NCBI RefSeq assembly: GCF_026427775.1
Contig: NZ_CP044532.1
Span: forward strand, 1,798,001 to 1,862,000
Reading direction: 5' to 3'
Source: Arthrobacter sp. CDRTa11
GTDB lineage: Bacteria > Actinomycetota > Actinomycetes > Actinomycetales > Micrococcaceae
DNA length: 64,000 bases
Part shown: piece after piece, positions 28,535-42,868 of the stretch
Numbering within the stretch: the first letter of the stretch is position 1
Layout of the letters: the number at the start of each line of letters is the position of its first letter
Program-made: the position numbers and the translations under genes
The notes under the pieces: generated by a model
What the model was told of the DNA's origin: nothing
The model's database searches: none
What the model saw: only the letters and a program-made list of their open reading frames with translations

Positions 28535-29071
28535 ATGAGCGATGCCTTCCGCAGCCTACTCCGTGCCCTGCCGGACTTTCCTGCCGACCTCCCGGAGTTC
28601 GACCCCGCGACGGCTCCCGCGGACCCGGTGGCTTTATTCAAGCTTTGGCTGGCCGAGGCACTTAATGCAGGCGTGCTGCAACCCCACGCCTGCAGCCTGG
28701 CCACGGCGGACGGCAGCGGGCAGCCCTCTGCCAGGATGCTCATCCTGAAAAACATCGACGACGACGGCTGGCACTTCGCCACGTCCCGGACCTCCAGGAA
28801 GGGCAGGGAACTGTCCGTCAACCCGAGCGCGGCCCTGAACTTCTACTGGCCAGAGCAGGGCCGGCAGGTCCGGGTAGCCGGTCCGGTGGTTCAGCTCTCC
28901 CCGGAAGCGTCGGCCGCCGACTGGCAGGCGCGCCCGGCAGCGGACGGCAGCGACAATCCGGACTGGCAGCTCTACGCGCTCAGGCCACGCGAAATCGAGT
29001 TCTGGCAGGCCCGCCACGACCGCGACCATATCCGGCACCGCTACGGACCGGACGGTATCCCGCTCGGCTAG
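28535..29071 (+). CDS. Pyridoxamine 5'-phosphate oxidase family protein
   Basis: This 178-residue FMN-binding split-barrel protein has PSARMLILKNIDDDGWHFAT and QVRVAGPVVQLS in the expected order for PdxH, which oxidises PNP/PMP to PLP. It is shorter than classical PdxH (about 215). The C-terminal motif reads RHDRDHIRHRYG, so the usual RLHDR-type substrate-binding residues are altered and the final W..RL.P tail is missing. It may make PLP with different kinetics or act on another substrate. Confidence 0.75.
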   Translation: MSDAFRSLLRALPDFPADLPEFDPATAPADPVALFKLWLAEALNAGVLQPHACSLATADGSGQPSARMLILKNIDDDGWHFATSRTSRKGRELSVNPSAALNFYWPEQGRQVRVAGPVVQLSPEASAADWQARPAADGSDNPDWQLYALRPREIEFWQARHDRDHIRHRYGPDGIPLG

Positions 29072-29080
29072 GATGGCGCC
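29069..29080 (+). promoter_or_regulatory. Leaderless-type -10 of the isomerase-family gene
   Basis: TAGGAT at 29069-29074, overlapping the previous stop codon, then six bases and the ATG at 29081. Confidence 0.55.
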
Positions 29081-29884
29081 ATGACAGCTCCCGCACCGGA
29101 TACCCTTCTCGCCGAACTTCACAAAGCCGCCGCCGCCGCCGCCTCCGCAGCCGGGAAGCTCACGGATATGGACGTGGTGGCCCCCTCCACCCTCTCCGGC
29201 TGGACGCGCGGCCACGTGCTGGCCCACATTGCCGGGATCTCCCATGCGATGGCCAGGCAACTGGAATACGCAGCCCGCGGTGAGACAGTTGAACTTTACG
29301 ACGGCGGCCAGGATGGCCGGAACAACGCGATTAATGCGGCTTCCGGCCATGACGCCGCCACCCACCGGGAAGACCTGCAGGCAGCCCTTGACCGGGTGCT
29401 GAAGGCCTTTGACTCCGTGGCAGGCCCGGAAGCCCCCGGACTAGCAGGCCCCGGCAGTGACCCGTCGGAATCCGGAGCGGGAAAATCAGGTGTCACCTGG
29501 CAGACGCCCATCGCCTACCGAGGGGGAGTTGTCCTCGACGGCGGCCTGGCCCTTTGGCGCGAACTGGTGATCCACACCTCGGACCTCGGGACCGGTCCCG
29601 GGGCGGAAGCCTGGAGCCGGCTCTTTTGCGAGCACCTGTTCGACTTCCTGGCGGCCCGGGTTCCGCCCGGCGACAAGCTGGTGCTGCAGCCACTGGGGTT
29701 GCCGCCAGTCACCATTGGCAGCGGCGGACGCTCCGTTGTCATCAGCGGAATGATCACCGATATTGCGGCCTGGCTTGCCGGCCGTGAACCATCCCTCGGC
29801 AGCCTGCGGGCCTCCGCGGCCGCCGACGGCGTGGACCTGCCAACTCTGTTGCCCTGGCCCTCCGGCGTGCCCGCCGCCCAGTAG
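29081..29884 (+). CDS. Maleylpyruvate isomerase-family (mycothiol-dependent) protein
   Basis: This 267-residue protein has the DinB-like four-helix fold of the mycothiol-dependent isomerases, with a metal-binding histidine in WTRGHVLAHIAG and a second in VIHTSDLGTG. Family members use mycothiol as cofactor in aromatic catabolism or detoxification. No gentisate-pathway gene lies nearby, so the substrate is open. The C-terminal domain (from ~200) resembles the SCP2-like domain of this family. Confidence 0.75.
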   Translation: MTAPAPDTLLAELHKAAAAAASAAGKLTDMDVVAPSTLSGWTRGHVLAHIAGISHAMARQLEYAARGETVELYDGGQDGRNNAINAASGHDAATHREDLQAALDRVLKAFDSVAGPEAPGLAGPGSDPSESGAGKSGVTWQTPIAYRGGVVLDGGLALWRELVIHTSDLGTGPGAEAWSRLFCEHLFDFLAARVPPGDKLVLQPLGLPPVTIGSGGRSVVISGMITDIAAWLAGREPSLGSLRASAAADGVDLPTLLPWPSGVPAAQ

Positions 29885-29914
29885 CCGGGTTCCGGGCCTT
29901 CCGGCGAAAACCGC

Positions 29915-30409
29915 TCAGCCGGCTTCCCGGTCCAGCAGACTCTTCTTGATGGCAAGGCCCCAGCGGAAGCCGCCCAGGGTGCCGTCTGTCCGGATCACGC
30001 GGTGGCACGGCACAAAAAGGGCCGCGGCGTTGAAGGCGCAGGCGCTTGCGGCCGCCCGGACGGCCTTCGGATTGCCGGACAGCTCGGCGTACTCCGTGTA
30101 CGTTACCGGGAAGCCCGGCCGGACCGTCCGGAGCATGTCCCAGGCATGGCTGCGGAAGGGGCCGGACCTTTGCAGCACGGCCACGCTCATCGCGGGGCCT
30201 GGATCTCCGAGGTAGAAGGCCTCCACTGCCAGGGAAATTGGACCCAGATCCGTCACTGCCTCCACCTCGCTGGGACGAAGCGCGGGGTGGATCTGGCCGG
30301 TGAGCTCGCCGGGCTCAGCGGTCCAGCCTGAGGCCAGTACTGCTCCCTCCCGGGCGAGTATGGTGAAGGGTCCATCCGGGGTGGGCATCGTCAACAGCTG
30401 GGCTTTCAT
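29915..30409 (-). CDS. ogt: Methylated-DNA-[protein]-cysteine S-methyltransferase
   Basis: This 164-residue suicide repair protein takes O6-methyl groups from guanine. The active-site PCHRV lies near residue 135, preceded by the recognition helix. Its ATG overlaps the stop of the upstream Ada-AlkA fusion by four bases, so both are made from one message for alkylation repair. Confidence 0.92.
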   Translation of the reverse strand: MKAQLLTMPTPDGPFTILAREGAVLASGWTAEPGELTGQIHPALRPSEVEAVTDLGPISLAVEAFYLGDPGPAMSVAVLQRSGPFRSHAWDMLRTVRPGFPVTYTEYAELSGNPKAVRAAASACAFNAAALFVPCHRVIRTDGTLGGFRWGLAIKKSLLDREAG

Positions 30410-31902
30410 CGCATCGCTTTCTCTGCAACTGATTTCTCAGAACGGGGGGAACCCTGCGTGGCGGCCGCGCGCCACAAATGCATGGTGGCGTAGGACCGCC
30501 AGGGACTGACTTCGCGGAAATCAGGACTGGCCGCGCCCGCCGGGGACATCATGGCAAGCGCCCGGATCCCATTGCGTACAGCTGCGTCGTTTGCCAGGAA
30601 AACATCGGGCGCGCCCAGGACGCGCATGGCCACATAACCCACCGTCCAGGGACCGACGCCGGCAAGGGGCAGCAGTTTCGCGGCCAGGCCGGGAAGGTCG
30701 TCGCCGTAGCCAAAGTCCAGTTCTCCGGCCGCGAGGGCTGCTGCTGCCGTGCGGAGGGAGTCAATGCGGCGCTGGGGGCCGCGCAGCAGCGTGTATCCGT
30801 GGTCGGCGATCTCGGCGGCGGTGGGAAACAGCCGGTCCAGCCCGTCGCCGGGCAGCAGCGTGGGGCTCCCGGCTGCCGACAGCTGGGTCAACGCCGCGCG
30901 GGCCGCAGCTACGGTGATCTGCTGGCCGATCATGGCTCTGATGAGCAGTTCCTGCGGATCAAGGGCGCCGGGCATCCTTATGCCGGGGGCGCCGGTCACA
31001 GCAGAGGCCAACCTTGCATCCGCGGCAAGGGCGTTGTCGATCGCTACGGGGTCGGCATCGAGGTCAAACAGGCGGCGCACGCGGCTCAGGAGCGCGGCCA
31101 AATCACGGAGGTCCACCGCGCCGATGGTGAGGGTCAAGGGCCGTCCCGGCATGCCGGCGTCGTACTCCACGCTGAACCGCGCATCACCATGGGGGAGCCG
31201 CAAGGTGCGGGCGTAGGACGTGGCGGTCCCGGCTTCGATGCCGGGAAGGGCCCTGACTGCCAGGAAGGAAAAGACGCCCGGATCGAATGGCTCCCGGTAG
31301 GGCAGGCTCAACGTCAGGGCGGTAGTGGGGGTGGCCGGCCCATGGTGCTTCGCCGTAGCTCGCAGGCCCGTAGGTGTCATGGCGAAGACTTCCACCATGG
31401 TGTCGTTGAACTGACGGACACTGCTGAAGCCGGACGCGAAGGCGATGTCCGCAAGCTTCATGGAGGTGGATACCAGCAGCGTCCGGGCCGTCTGGGCGCG
31501 GCTCGCGCGGGCCAGGGAGAGCGGCCCGGCACCCAGCTCCTGGCTGAGGATCCGGTTGAGCTGCCGGGAGGAGTAACCCAGCCGCGCCGCCAGGCCTCCC
31601 ACACCGTCCCGGTTGATGACCCCGTCATTGATCAGGCGCATGGCCCGGCCAGCAATGTCCTGGCGTATGTTCCAGGCGGGTGTGCCGGGCACGGCTTCGG
31701 GGAGGCAGCGCTTGCAGGCGCGGTAACCGGCTTCGTGGGCGGCGGCGGAGGTCTCGTAGAACGTCACGTTGCCAGCTTTGGGGGTCCTGGCCGGGCAGGA
31801 GGGGCGGCAGTAGATGCCCGTGGTGCGGACGGCGGTGTAAAACTGCCCGTCGAATCGGGTATCCCGCGCGTCGATCGCACGGTAGCGCTGCCAGAAGTCC
31901 AT
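30406..31902 (-). CDS. Ada-AlkA fusion: methylation sensor and 3-methyladenine glycosylase
   Basis: This 498-residue protein has three parts. An Ada zinc domain carries Cys32, 36, 63 and 66; Cys32 probably accepts methyl from phosphotriesters. An AraC-type HTH region (~85-185) is next, then an AlkA N-terminal domain with an HhH-GPD glycosylase domain (~190-480) containing the [13 protein letters not shown] motif. The protein would sense methylation, regulate genes and excise alkylated bases. A CAGGAT hexamer lies six bases before the ATG. It is coupled to ogt. Confidence 0.9.
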   Translation of the reverse strand: MDFWQRYRAIDARDTRFDGQFYTAVRTTGIYCRPSCPARTPKAGNVTFYETSAAAHEAGYRACKRCLPEAVPGTPAWNIRQDIAGRAMRLINDGVINRDGVGGLAARLGYSSRQLNRILSQELGAGPLSLARASRAQTARTLLVSTSMKLADIAFASGFSSVRQFNDTMVEVFAMTPTGLRATAKHHGPATPTTALTLSLPYREPFDPGVFSFLAVRALPGIEAGTATSYARTLRLPHGDARFSVEYDAGMPGRPLTLTIGAVDLRDLAALLSRVRRLFDLDADPVAIDNALAADARLASAVTGAPGIRMPGALDPQELLIRAMIGQQITVAAARAALTQLSAAGSPTLLPGDGLDRLFPTAAEIADHGYTLLRGPQRRIDSLRTAAAALAAGELDFGYGDDLPGLAAKLLPLAGVGPWTVGYVAMRVLGAPDVFLANDAAVRNGIRALAMMSPAGAASPDFREVSPWRSYATMHLWRAAATQGSPRSEKSVAEKAMR

Positions 31903-32016
31903 GCCTCCATCCTGCCAGCCCCGGATGGCCTCTGCTAGCGGAAATCGGACACCGCCGTGGGGGCCAGCTGCTCATCCTACGCCGCTGGAATCCACCTGGT
32001 GCCGGCCGGCCATGGA

Positions 32017-32028
32017 TAGAGTCGGAGC
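32017..32028 (+). promoter_or_regulatory. Leaderless-type -10 of the Mpg gene
   Basis: TAGAGT at 32017-32022, six bases, then ATG at 32029. Confidence 0.55.
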
Positions 32029-32679
32029 ATGAGCACCAACCGCCGGCCGAAGGAAGACAGGCTCCGGGAGATCCTGTCGGGCGACGCCCGCGATGTTGCG
32101 CCCCTGCTGCTGGGTGCAGTCCTGACCCATGATTCCCGGGATGGCGCGGTGTCGGTCCGGCTGACGGAAATCGAGGCGTATCTGGGCCCGGAGGACTCAC
32201 TGCACCCGGACCCGGGTTCCCACACATACCGCGGCCCCACCGCCCGAAATGCGCCGATGTTCGGCCCGGCAGGGCACCTCTACGTGTACTTCACCTACGG
32301 GATGCATCACTGCGCCAATATTGTGTGCGGCCCGCCGGGAGTGGCCTCCGCGGTTCTGCTGCGGGCCGGAGAAGTAACGGCAGGGCAGCAGCTGGCCCAG
32401 CGGCGCCGGCCGACGTCCCGGTCCACAGCCGATCTGGCCAGCGGGCCGGCGAGGCTGGCCAAAGCGCTCGGGCTGACCACCGCGGACAGTGGCCGTGACG
32501 CCCTTGCCGTTCCGTTCCACTTGGAGCTGCCCGCAGAGCCTGTAGCCGGAATCAGCTCCGGCCCACGGGTGGGAGTGTCCGGCGCCGGCGGGTCAGACAT
32601 GTACGCGTGGCGGTTCTGGATCACGGACGATCCCACCGTGTCGCGATATAAGGCGGCAAAAGCACGAAGGGTGACTTAA
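32029..32679 (+). CDS. 3-methyladenine DNA glycosylase (Mpg/AAG type)
   Basis: This 216-residue protein has the AAG core motifs: SVRLTEIEAYLGPEDSLHP with the catalytic Glu, and HLYVYFTYGMHHCANIV with the Tyr that intercalates into DNA. It removes alkylated or deaminated purines. It is divergent from the Ada-AlkA/ogt unit, making a three-enzyme alkylation-repair group. There is no N-terminal extension and the length is usual. Confidence 0.9.
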   Translation: MSTNRRPKEDRLREILSGDARDVAPLLLGAVLTHDSRDGAVSVRLTEIEAYLGPEDSLHPDPGSHTYRGPTARNAPMFGPAGHLYVYFTYGMHHCANIVCGPPGVASAVLLRAGEVTAGQQLAQRRRPTSRSTADLASGPARLAKALGLTTADSGRDALAVPFHLELPAEPVAGISSGPRVGVSGAGGSDMYAWRFWITDDPTVSRYKAAKARRVT

Positions 32680-32816
32680 GTGCGTGACGGGGACGGTGAA
32701 GCAACTGACAGTGGTGAAGTTGGTGACAGTGGAGTAACAGTCCCGCCGCCACACGTGCGTTAACCGAAATGGTTGTAGAATGGACGGTCTGTCTTTTGCG
32801 ATAGGGGAACGTTTAA
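32680..32816 (+). promoter_or_regulatory. Upstream region of the HelD gene
   Basis: It contains TAGAAT (32775-32780), a candidate -10, an AACC/GGTT inverted repeat around 32763-32775, and AGGGGAA before the start. No rifamycin-associated element (long GC palindrome) was recognised. Confidence 0.35.
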
Positions 32817-35045
32817 ATGCTCGACGCCGATTTGGCCCACGAACGGGACTATGTTGCCGGCCTGTATGCGCGGCTTGAAGAGCTCCGCGAAGAAAAGCGC
32901 AAGCAACTGGCGCAGGTCCGGCGGGCCGGTGCCGTGGGCACCATGCAGAATGTTTCCGAGCGTGACGCATTCGCTGCCCTTTATGAGGACCGCCTGGCTC
33001 AGCTGGATGCCGTGGACGACCGCCTCGTCTTTGGCCGCCTCGACCTGGACTCCGGCGAAGCCCAGTACATCGGGCGCATCGGCCTGACCACCGAGGATCT
33101 GCAGCGCCTGATGGTTGACTGGCGCGCGCCCGAAGCAGGCCACTTCTACCAGGCGACGGCCTTCGACCGGCAAGGGGTCCGCCGCCGCCGCCACCTGATT
33201 CTCCAGGGCCGGGAAGTCAAGGCCATCGAGGACGATGTGCTGGACGCCGGCATGTTGGCGGACAATGCGTCCCTGCAGGGCGAAGGAGCCCTGCTGGCCG
33301 CACTCGACTCCAAGCGGACCGGCCGGATGTCCGACATTGTCGGAACCATCCAGTCCGAGCAGGACCGCATCATCCGTTCCTCCATCTCCGGTGCCGTTGT
33401 GGTGCAGGGCGGCCCAGGCACCGGCAAGACCGCGGTTGCGCTGCATCGCGCCGCCTACCTGCTCTACACCCACCGGGACCGGCTTAAGACCGCCGGCGTG
33501 CTGTTGGTGGGGCCGTCGTCGTCGTTCATGAAGTACATCGAACGGGTGTTGCCGTCCTTGGGCGAAACCGGTGTGGTGATGGCAAGCGTAGGGCGGCTGA
33601 TGCCTGGCATCAATGCTGTTGCGGAGCCTGAGGCGGACGTCGCCGCCATCAAGGGCCGGCTGGACATGGCAGACGTTGTGGCCAACGCAGTGGCCAACCG
33701 GCAGCGGATTCCCGCCGAGAACCGCGTCCTGGAAGTTGACGGCCGCAAACTGCTGCTGACGCCGCGGCAGGTCCGTCGCGCCCGGGAGCGTGCCCGTTCC
33801 ACCGGCAAGCCGCACAACGAGGCCCGCCTCACCTTTGTGAAGATCCTGCTCCGCGAACTGACCGAACAGATGACGGAACTCGTGGAGGCCGGAAGCATCG
33901 GAAACAACGCCGACCGCTCCTACCTGGCCGAAGACGTCCGCACCGCCCGGGATGTGCGGATCGCACTGAACCTTTGCTGGATGCCCATGACACCGGAGAA
34001 GCTGATCAGCGAGCTCCTGAGCAAGCCGGCGGTGCTGGAGGCCTGCACCCCGCATCTGACTGCAGCCGAGCGGGCCCTGCTGCTTCGTCCCGTGGATGCC
34101 CCATGGACGGAGGCCGATGTCCCTCTGCTTGATGAAGCTGCAGAGCTGCTCGGCGAGCTTGATCCCGCCGCGGGCAGGGGGTTGGCCCAGCAGGAGCATG
34201 ACCGTGCCCGCGACCTCGCCAACGCCAAGCAAACGCTGGTCAACATGGAAACTGCAGGTGTGGACGTCCTGGTGTCCGCCGAGGAACTGGTGGACCAGAA
34301 CCAGGAGCGCGAAGGCAGGCTCACGGCCGCCGAGCGTGCCACCAGTGACAGGACCTGGGCGTTCGGGCACATTGTGGTGGACGAGGCCCAGGAGCTTTCC
34401 CCCATGCAATGGCGCCTGCTGGTCCGCCGGTGCCCGGTGAAGTCCTTCACCATTGTCGGCGACATCGCCCAGACCAGTTCCGTGGCCGGCGCCAACTCGT
34501 GGCAGGCGGCGCTGGGACCCATGTTCGGGGACCGCTGGCAACTCGAAGAGCTGACGGTCAACTACCGCACGCCGTCGCAGATCGCAGAAGCTGCAGCGCG
34601 GATGGCCAACGCCGCCGGGCTGGTGGTCTCGGCCCCGAAGGCAGTCCGGGAAGGGCGCTGGTCGCCCATTATCGACCGCGTGGAAACAGGCAAGGTCGTC
34701 AGCCGGCTCGTTGAGGTCCTGCCAGAGGAACTGGAAGCGCTCGACGGCGGCCTGCTCGCCGTCATCGCCGACGGCCACCTGCTGCCGGAAGCCACAGCAG
34801 CCCTGCGCGCCATCTATGGCAGGCGCATTGGCAACGGTGCCGGAAGCTACGAACAGGACATTGTTGTCATCAGCCCCCGCGAAGCCAAGGGGCTGGAGTT
34901 CGATGGAGTGGTGGTGCTGGAACCAGCCATGATGCTTAATCACGAGCATGGCCGGGTAGGGGATCTGTACGTCGCCATGACGCGTCCTACGCAGCGGCTC
35001 AGGCTGATCGCGGCCGGTACCGTTCCGGCGGGCATTGAACGCTGA
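32817..35045 (+). CDS. helD: HelD-type RNA polymerase recycling ATPase
   Basis: This 742-residue UvrD-like superfamily 1 protein has an N-terminal coiled coil (residues ~1-60), Walker A GGPGTGKTAVALHRAAYLLY (HelD-specific wording), Walker B VVDEAQELSPMQWRLL, and late helicase motifs (VNYRTPSQIAEAA, SPREAKGLEFDGVVVL, VAMTRPTQRL). Actinobacterial HelD proteins release RNA polymerase from nucleic acid and some confer rifamycin tolerance (HelR). It does not act as a processive DNA helicase. The start has AGGGGAA upstream. Confidence 0.88.
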   Translation: MLDADLAHERDYVAGLYARLEELREEKRKQLAQVRRAGAVGTMQNVSERDAFAALYEDRLAQLDAVDDRLVFGRLDLDSGEAQYIGRIGLTTEDLQRLMVDWRAPEAGHFYQATAFDRQGVRRRRHLILQGREVKAIEDDVLDAGMLADNASLQGEGALLAALDSKRTGRMSDIVGTIQSEQDRIIRSSISGAVVVQGGPGTGKTAVALHRAAYLLYTHRDRLKTAGVLLVGPSSSFMKYIERVLPSLGETGVVMASVGRLMPGINAVAEPEADVAAIKGRLDMADVVANAVANRQRIPAENRVLEVDGRKLLLTPRQVRRARERARSTGKPHNEARLTFVKILLRELTEQMTELVEAGSIGNNADRSYLAEDVRTARDVRIALNLCWMPMTPEKLISELLSKPAVLEACTPHLTAAERALLLRPVDAPWTEADVPLLDEAAELLGELDPAAGRGLAQQEHDRARDLANAKQTLVNMETAGVDVLVSAEELVDQNQEREGRLTAAERATSDRTWAFGHIVVDEAQELSPMQWRLLVRRCPVKSFTIVGDIAQTSSVAGANSWQAALGPMFGDRWQLEELTVNYRTPSQIAEAAARMANAAGLVVSAPKAVREGRWSPIIDRVETGKVVSRLVEVLPEELEALDGGLLAVIADGHLLPEATAALRAIYGRRIGNGAGSYEQDIVVISPREAKGLEFDGVVVLEPAMMLNHEHGRVGDLYVAMTRPTQRLRLIAAGTVPAGIER

Positions 35046-35151
35046 ACTGACAAAGGGCTTGGTTTGACGGTGCAGCGGGCCTGCGCGGTGCAGGCCATTG
35101 GCTGCCGGTGACCAGTGCTGTGGATTCGGCGCCGGCGGCCGTCAATCCTGC

Positions 35152-35164
35152 TAACTTAGAAGGC
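35152..35164 (+). promoter_or_regulatory. Leaderless-type -10 of tyrS
   Basis: TAACTT at 35152-35157 and seven bases precede the GTG at 35165, supporting that start over an upstream GTG at 35108. Confidence 0.4.
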
Positions 35165-36478
35165 GTGTCAGAACTCAACGATCTCGAATCCCAGCAGAAC
35201 GACCCCTCCTTTGCCAATGTTTGGCAGGAGCTCAAATGGCGCGGCCTGGTCCATGTCTCCACTGATGAAGCGGAACTGGAAAAGCTCCTCGCCGGCGAGC
35301 CGGTCACCTATTACTGCGGCTTCGACCCCACGGCACCAAGCCTGCACCTGGGGAACCTCGTCCAGCTGCTGCTGATGCGGCGGCTGCAGCTTGCCGGCCA
35401 CAAGCCGCTGGGCCTGGTGGGCGGTTCCACGGGCCTGATCGGTGATCCGCGGCCCACGGCGGAGCGCACGCTCAACACCAAGGACACCGTGACCGAGTGG
35501 GTGGGCTACCTTCAGGCACAGGTCCGCCGCTTCCTGAGCTTTGAAGGCGCCAATTCTGCCCGGATGGTCAACAACCTTGACTGGACAGCGCCGCTGAGTG
35601 CCATTGATTTCCTGCGCGAGATCGGCAAGCACTACCGGGTGGGAACCATGCTCCGGAAGGATGCTGTCGCCTCCAGGCTCAATTCCGAGGAAGGCATCAG
35701 CTACACGGAATTCAGCTACCAGATCCTGCAGGGCATGGACTACCTCCAGCTTTTCCGTGACTACGGCTGCGTCCTGCAGACCGGTGGCTCCGATCAGTGG
35801 GGCAACCTCACCAGCGGCACGGAACTGATCCGCAAGGTGGAGGGCAAGACCGTCCATGCGCTGGGCACGCCGCTGATCACCAATTCAGATGGCACCAAGT
35901 TCGGCAAGAGCGAAGGCAATGCGATATGGCTCGATGCCGGCATGTGCAGCCCCTACTCCTTCTACCAGTTCTGGCTCAATACTGCCGATGCCGACGTTGT
36001 GGACAGGCTTAAGGTCTTTACGTTCCTGAGCAGGGCCGAGATCGAAACGCTTGGGGCCGCAGTTGCGGAGCGCCCGTTCGCTCGCGAAGGCCAGCGGAAA
36101 CTGGCGTTTGAGGTGACCTCGCTGGTCCATGGCGTAGAGGCGACCGAGAAGGTTATAGCCGCTTCTGCCGCTCTCTTCGGAAACGGGGACCTGACTGCGC
36201 TGGACAGGCAGACCCTCGAAGCTGCAACGTCCGAGCTTCCCTCCGCCCGGATCCAGGTGGACGGAATGGGCATCGTGGACCTGCTGGTTGCCTCGGGCCT
36301 TTCTGAGAGCAAGTCCGCCGCCCGCCGCACAGTGGGGGAAGGCGGCGCTTATGTTAACAATGAGAAGGTTTCCGATCCTGAAGCCGTGATTTCCGAATCG
36401 GAACTGCTTCACGGGCAGTACCTGCTGCTGCGCCGGGGGAAGAAGAATCTGGCAACCGTGGAAGTCCTGGTTCCCTAA
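35165..36478 (+). CDS. tyrS: Tyrosine-tRNA ligase
   Basis: This class I enzyme charges tRNA-Tyr. The HIGH-type motif is PTAPSLHLGN and the KMSKS-type motif is KFGKSEG. The tyrosine-binding segment contains QILQGMDYLQLF and QTGGSDQWGN. A C-terminal S4-like RNA-binding domain (LSESKSAARRTVGEGGAYVNN) completes it. The chosen GTG gives 437 residues. The alternative GTG at 35108 would add 19 non-conserved residues. Confidence 0.95.
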   Translation: MSELNDLESQQNDPSFANVWQELKWRGLVHVSTDEAELEKLLAGEPVTYYCGFDPTAPSLHLGNLVQLLLMRRLQLAGHKPLGLVGGSTGLIGDPRPTAERTLNTKDTVTEWVGYLQAQVRRFLSFEGANSARMVNNLDWTAPLSAIDFLREIGKHYRVGTMLRKDAVASRLNSEEGISYTEFSYQILQGMDYLQLFRDYGCVLQTGGSDQWGNLTSGTELIRKVEGKTVHALGTPLITNSDGTKFGKSEGNAIWLDAGMCSPYSFYQFWLNTADADVVDRLKVFTFLSRAEIETLGAAVAERPFAREGQRKLAFEVTSLVHGVEATEKVIAASAALFGNGDLTALDRQTLEAATSELPSARIQVDGMGIVDLLVASGLSESKSAARRTVGEGGAYVNNEKVSDPEAVISESELLHGQYLLLRRGKKNLATVEVLVP

Positions 36479-36493
36479 TAATTACCCTGCATG

Positions 36494-36536
36494 CACGCTC
36501 CTCCGCAGCCGATTTGCACGGCCGCGAAGGAGCGTG
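36494..36536 (+). terminator. Hairpin terminator after tyrS
   Basis: CACGCTCCT (36494-36502) pairs with AGGAGCGTG (36528-36536). It separates tyrS from the rRNA operon promoter region. Confidence 0.6.
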
Positions 36537-36971
36537 TAATGTCTTCTGAGTCGCCGCCGCTGAGTGGTGACAACCCCCTTCACAAGAGAAGCAATTCTTC
36601 ATGTGCACAGCACGGAAATGATGAAAAGCTTCACTTTCTAATGGGTGGATTCATTCCACAAAGTGAACATCGGGAAAATAACCCGGATTTGCAAAGTGAA
36701 TATGAATGAAATAAGCTAGAAACATCGCAGCGAAGAAATACGAAATAACAATTCATTGAATATGAATTGATTCGGGAATATTCGAATGTGTCTGTTGTTT
36801 GAGAACTCAATAGTGTGCCAAGTTTGTTGATACCGGTTTATTTTATATGAATTGGTTGAATTGGCCAGGCCGCCACCCCGTGGTTGGTTTGGTTTTTACA
36901 GCTGGTTTCAAATTTTGTGCAGCCGTTTTATCCCGTTTTCCCGGGGTTGGTGGTTGTGTCTGTTTTTGTTT
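36537..36971 (+). promoter_or_regulatory. rRNA operon promoter and leader (AT-rich)
   Basis: This AT-rich stretch of about 430 bases in a GC-rich genome has a strong candidate promoter: TTGCAA at 36689-36694, 17 bases, TAAGCT at 36712-36717. Downstream, TTTGAGAACTCAATAGTG (from 36798) is the usual actinobacterial leader block and also the left arm of the 16S processing stem. Additional promoters further upstream are possible because three TGAATATGAAT-like segments occur. No gene is present. Confidence 0.75.
36798..36821 (+). other. Left arm of 16S pre-rRNA processing stem
   Basis: These bases are complementary, allowing G-U pairs, to 38727-38748 in the 16S-23S spacer (TTGGCACACTGTTGGGTCC...). 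The two flank 16S and form the stem expected to be cut by RNase III. Confidence 0.75.
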
Positions 36972-36972
36972 T

Positions 36973-42177
<5,205 letters not shown>

Positions 42178-42181
42178 ACAC

Positions 42182-42275
42182 ACTTTCTTCGTGAACGGCA
42201 TTCAAAAGACGTTCACACCCGAAGAAAGTAAAAAGATAAACAAGACTGCTTGCGTCCACTATGTGGTTCCCAAAC
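42182..42275 (+). other. 23S-5S spacer with processing hairpins
   Basis: A long hairpin pairs ACTTTCTTC...GTGAACG (42182-42197) with CGTTCAC...GAAGAAAGT (42210-42229). It is followed by the right arm of the 23S processing stem (42247-42275). Confidence 0.7.
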
Positions 42276-42407
42276 AACAAACCAAACCGGTTACGTTGCA
42301 GGGAACATAACTAAATAACAACACCACAACTGCCTTAACCGGCAGAACACGTTGTAACCACAAAGACTTCCCACCCCCACCAGCACCACGGGGGACGGGT
42401 ACAAGGG

Positions 42408-42525
42408 TTACGGCGGTCATAGCGTGGGGGAAACGCCCGGTCCCATTCCGAACCCGGAAGCTAAGACCCACAGCGCCGATGGTACTGCACCCGGGAGGGT
42501 GTGGGAGAGTAGGACACCGCCGGAC
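42408..42525 (+). rRNA. rrf: 5S ribosomal RNA
   Basis: About 118 bases with the 5' and 3' ends pairing (TTACGGCGGTCATAGC with ...ACACCGCCGGAC) and the conserved CCGAACCCGGAAGCTAAG loop. It completes the 16S-23S-5S operon. Confidence 0.95.
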
Positions 42526-42537
42526 AATCATTAGGCT

Positions 42538-42563
42538 CAGGCCCCGACACAAGTCGGGGCCTG
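42538..42563 (+). terminator. rRNA operon terminator
   Basis: A perfect 11-bp stem CAGGCCCCGAC/GTCGGGGCCTG with an ACAA loop, 13 bases after 5S. Confidence 0.85.
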
Positions 42564-42868
42564 ACCCATTTAAACACCCAAACTGGATATCCACGGAAAC
42601 CGGGTCCCGAACGGTGCCGGGAGCCCAGAGGAGCGGGCCATCCGGCCAGGAACGGCCGCAGACGAGGATCGGCCTGCCGAGTGTGAAGATTCCCACGACG
42701 GCAGGCATATCGTCATCTCTGTCCTGGGGAGTGGGGCGCCTCGCCTAGAATTGATTCAGATGTACGGACCCGGAAGCGCTTTATTTTCGGGTTGCGTAGG
42801 ACAACGAAATACGGATAAGAGCGGCTGCGATTGCGCCAGTGGTCGGCTCATAACAGGAGGAATCCCAC
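42564..42868 (+). promoter_or_regulatory. Upstream region of the repeat-rich protein gene
   Basis: About 300 bases without a gene. TAGAAT at 42746-42751 is a candidate -10. A possible leader hairpin GAGCGGCTGC...GTCGGCTC lies near 42820-42848. AGGAGG sits nine bases before the ATG. Confidence 0.4.

Noticed and set aside
30478..31938. 486-codon plus-strand frame over the Ada-AlkA gene
   Set aside because: Antisense shadow, Gly/Gln/Arg-rich with no domain.
32760..34949. 729-codon minus-strand frame over helD
   Set aside because: Antisense shadow of a well-supported HelD gene, His/Gln-rich as expected from reversed codons.
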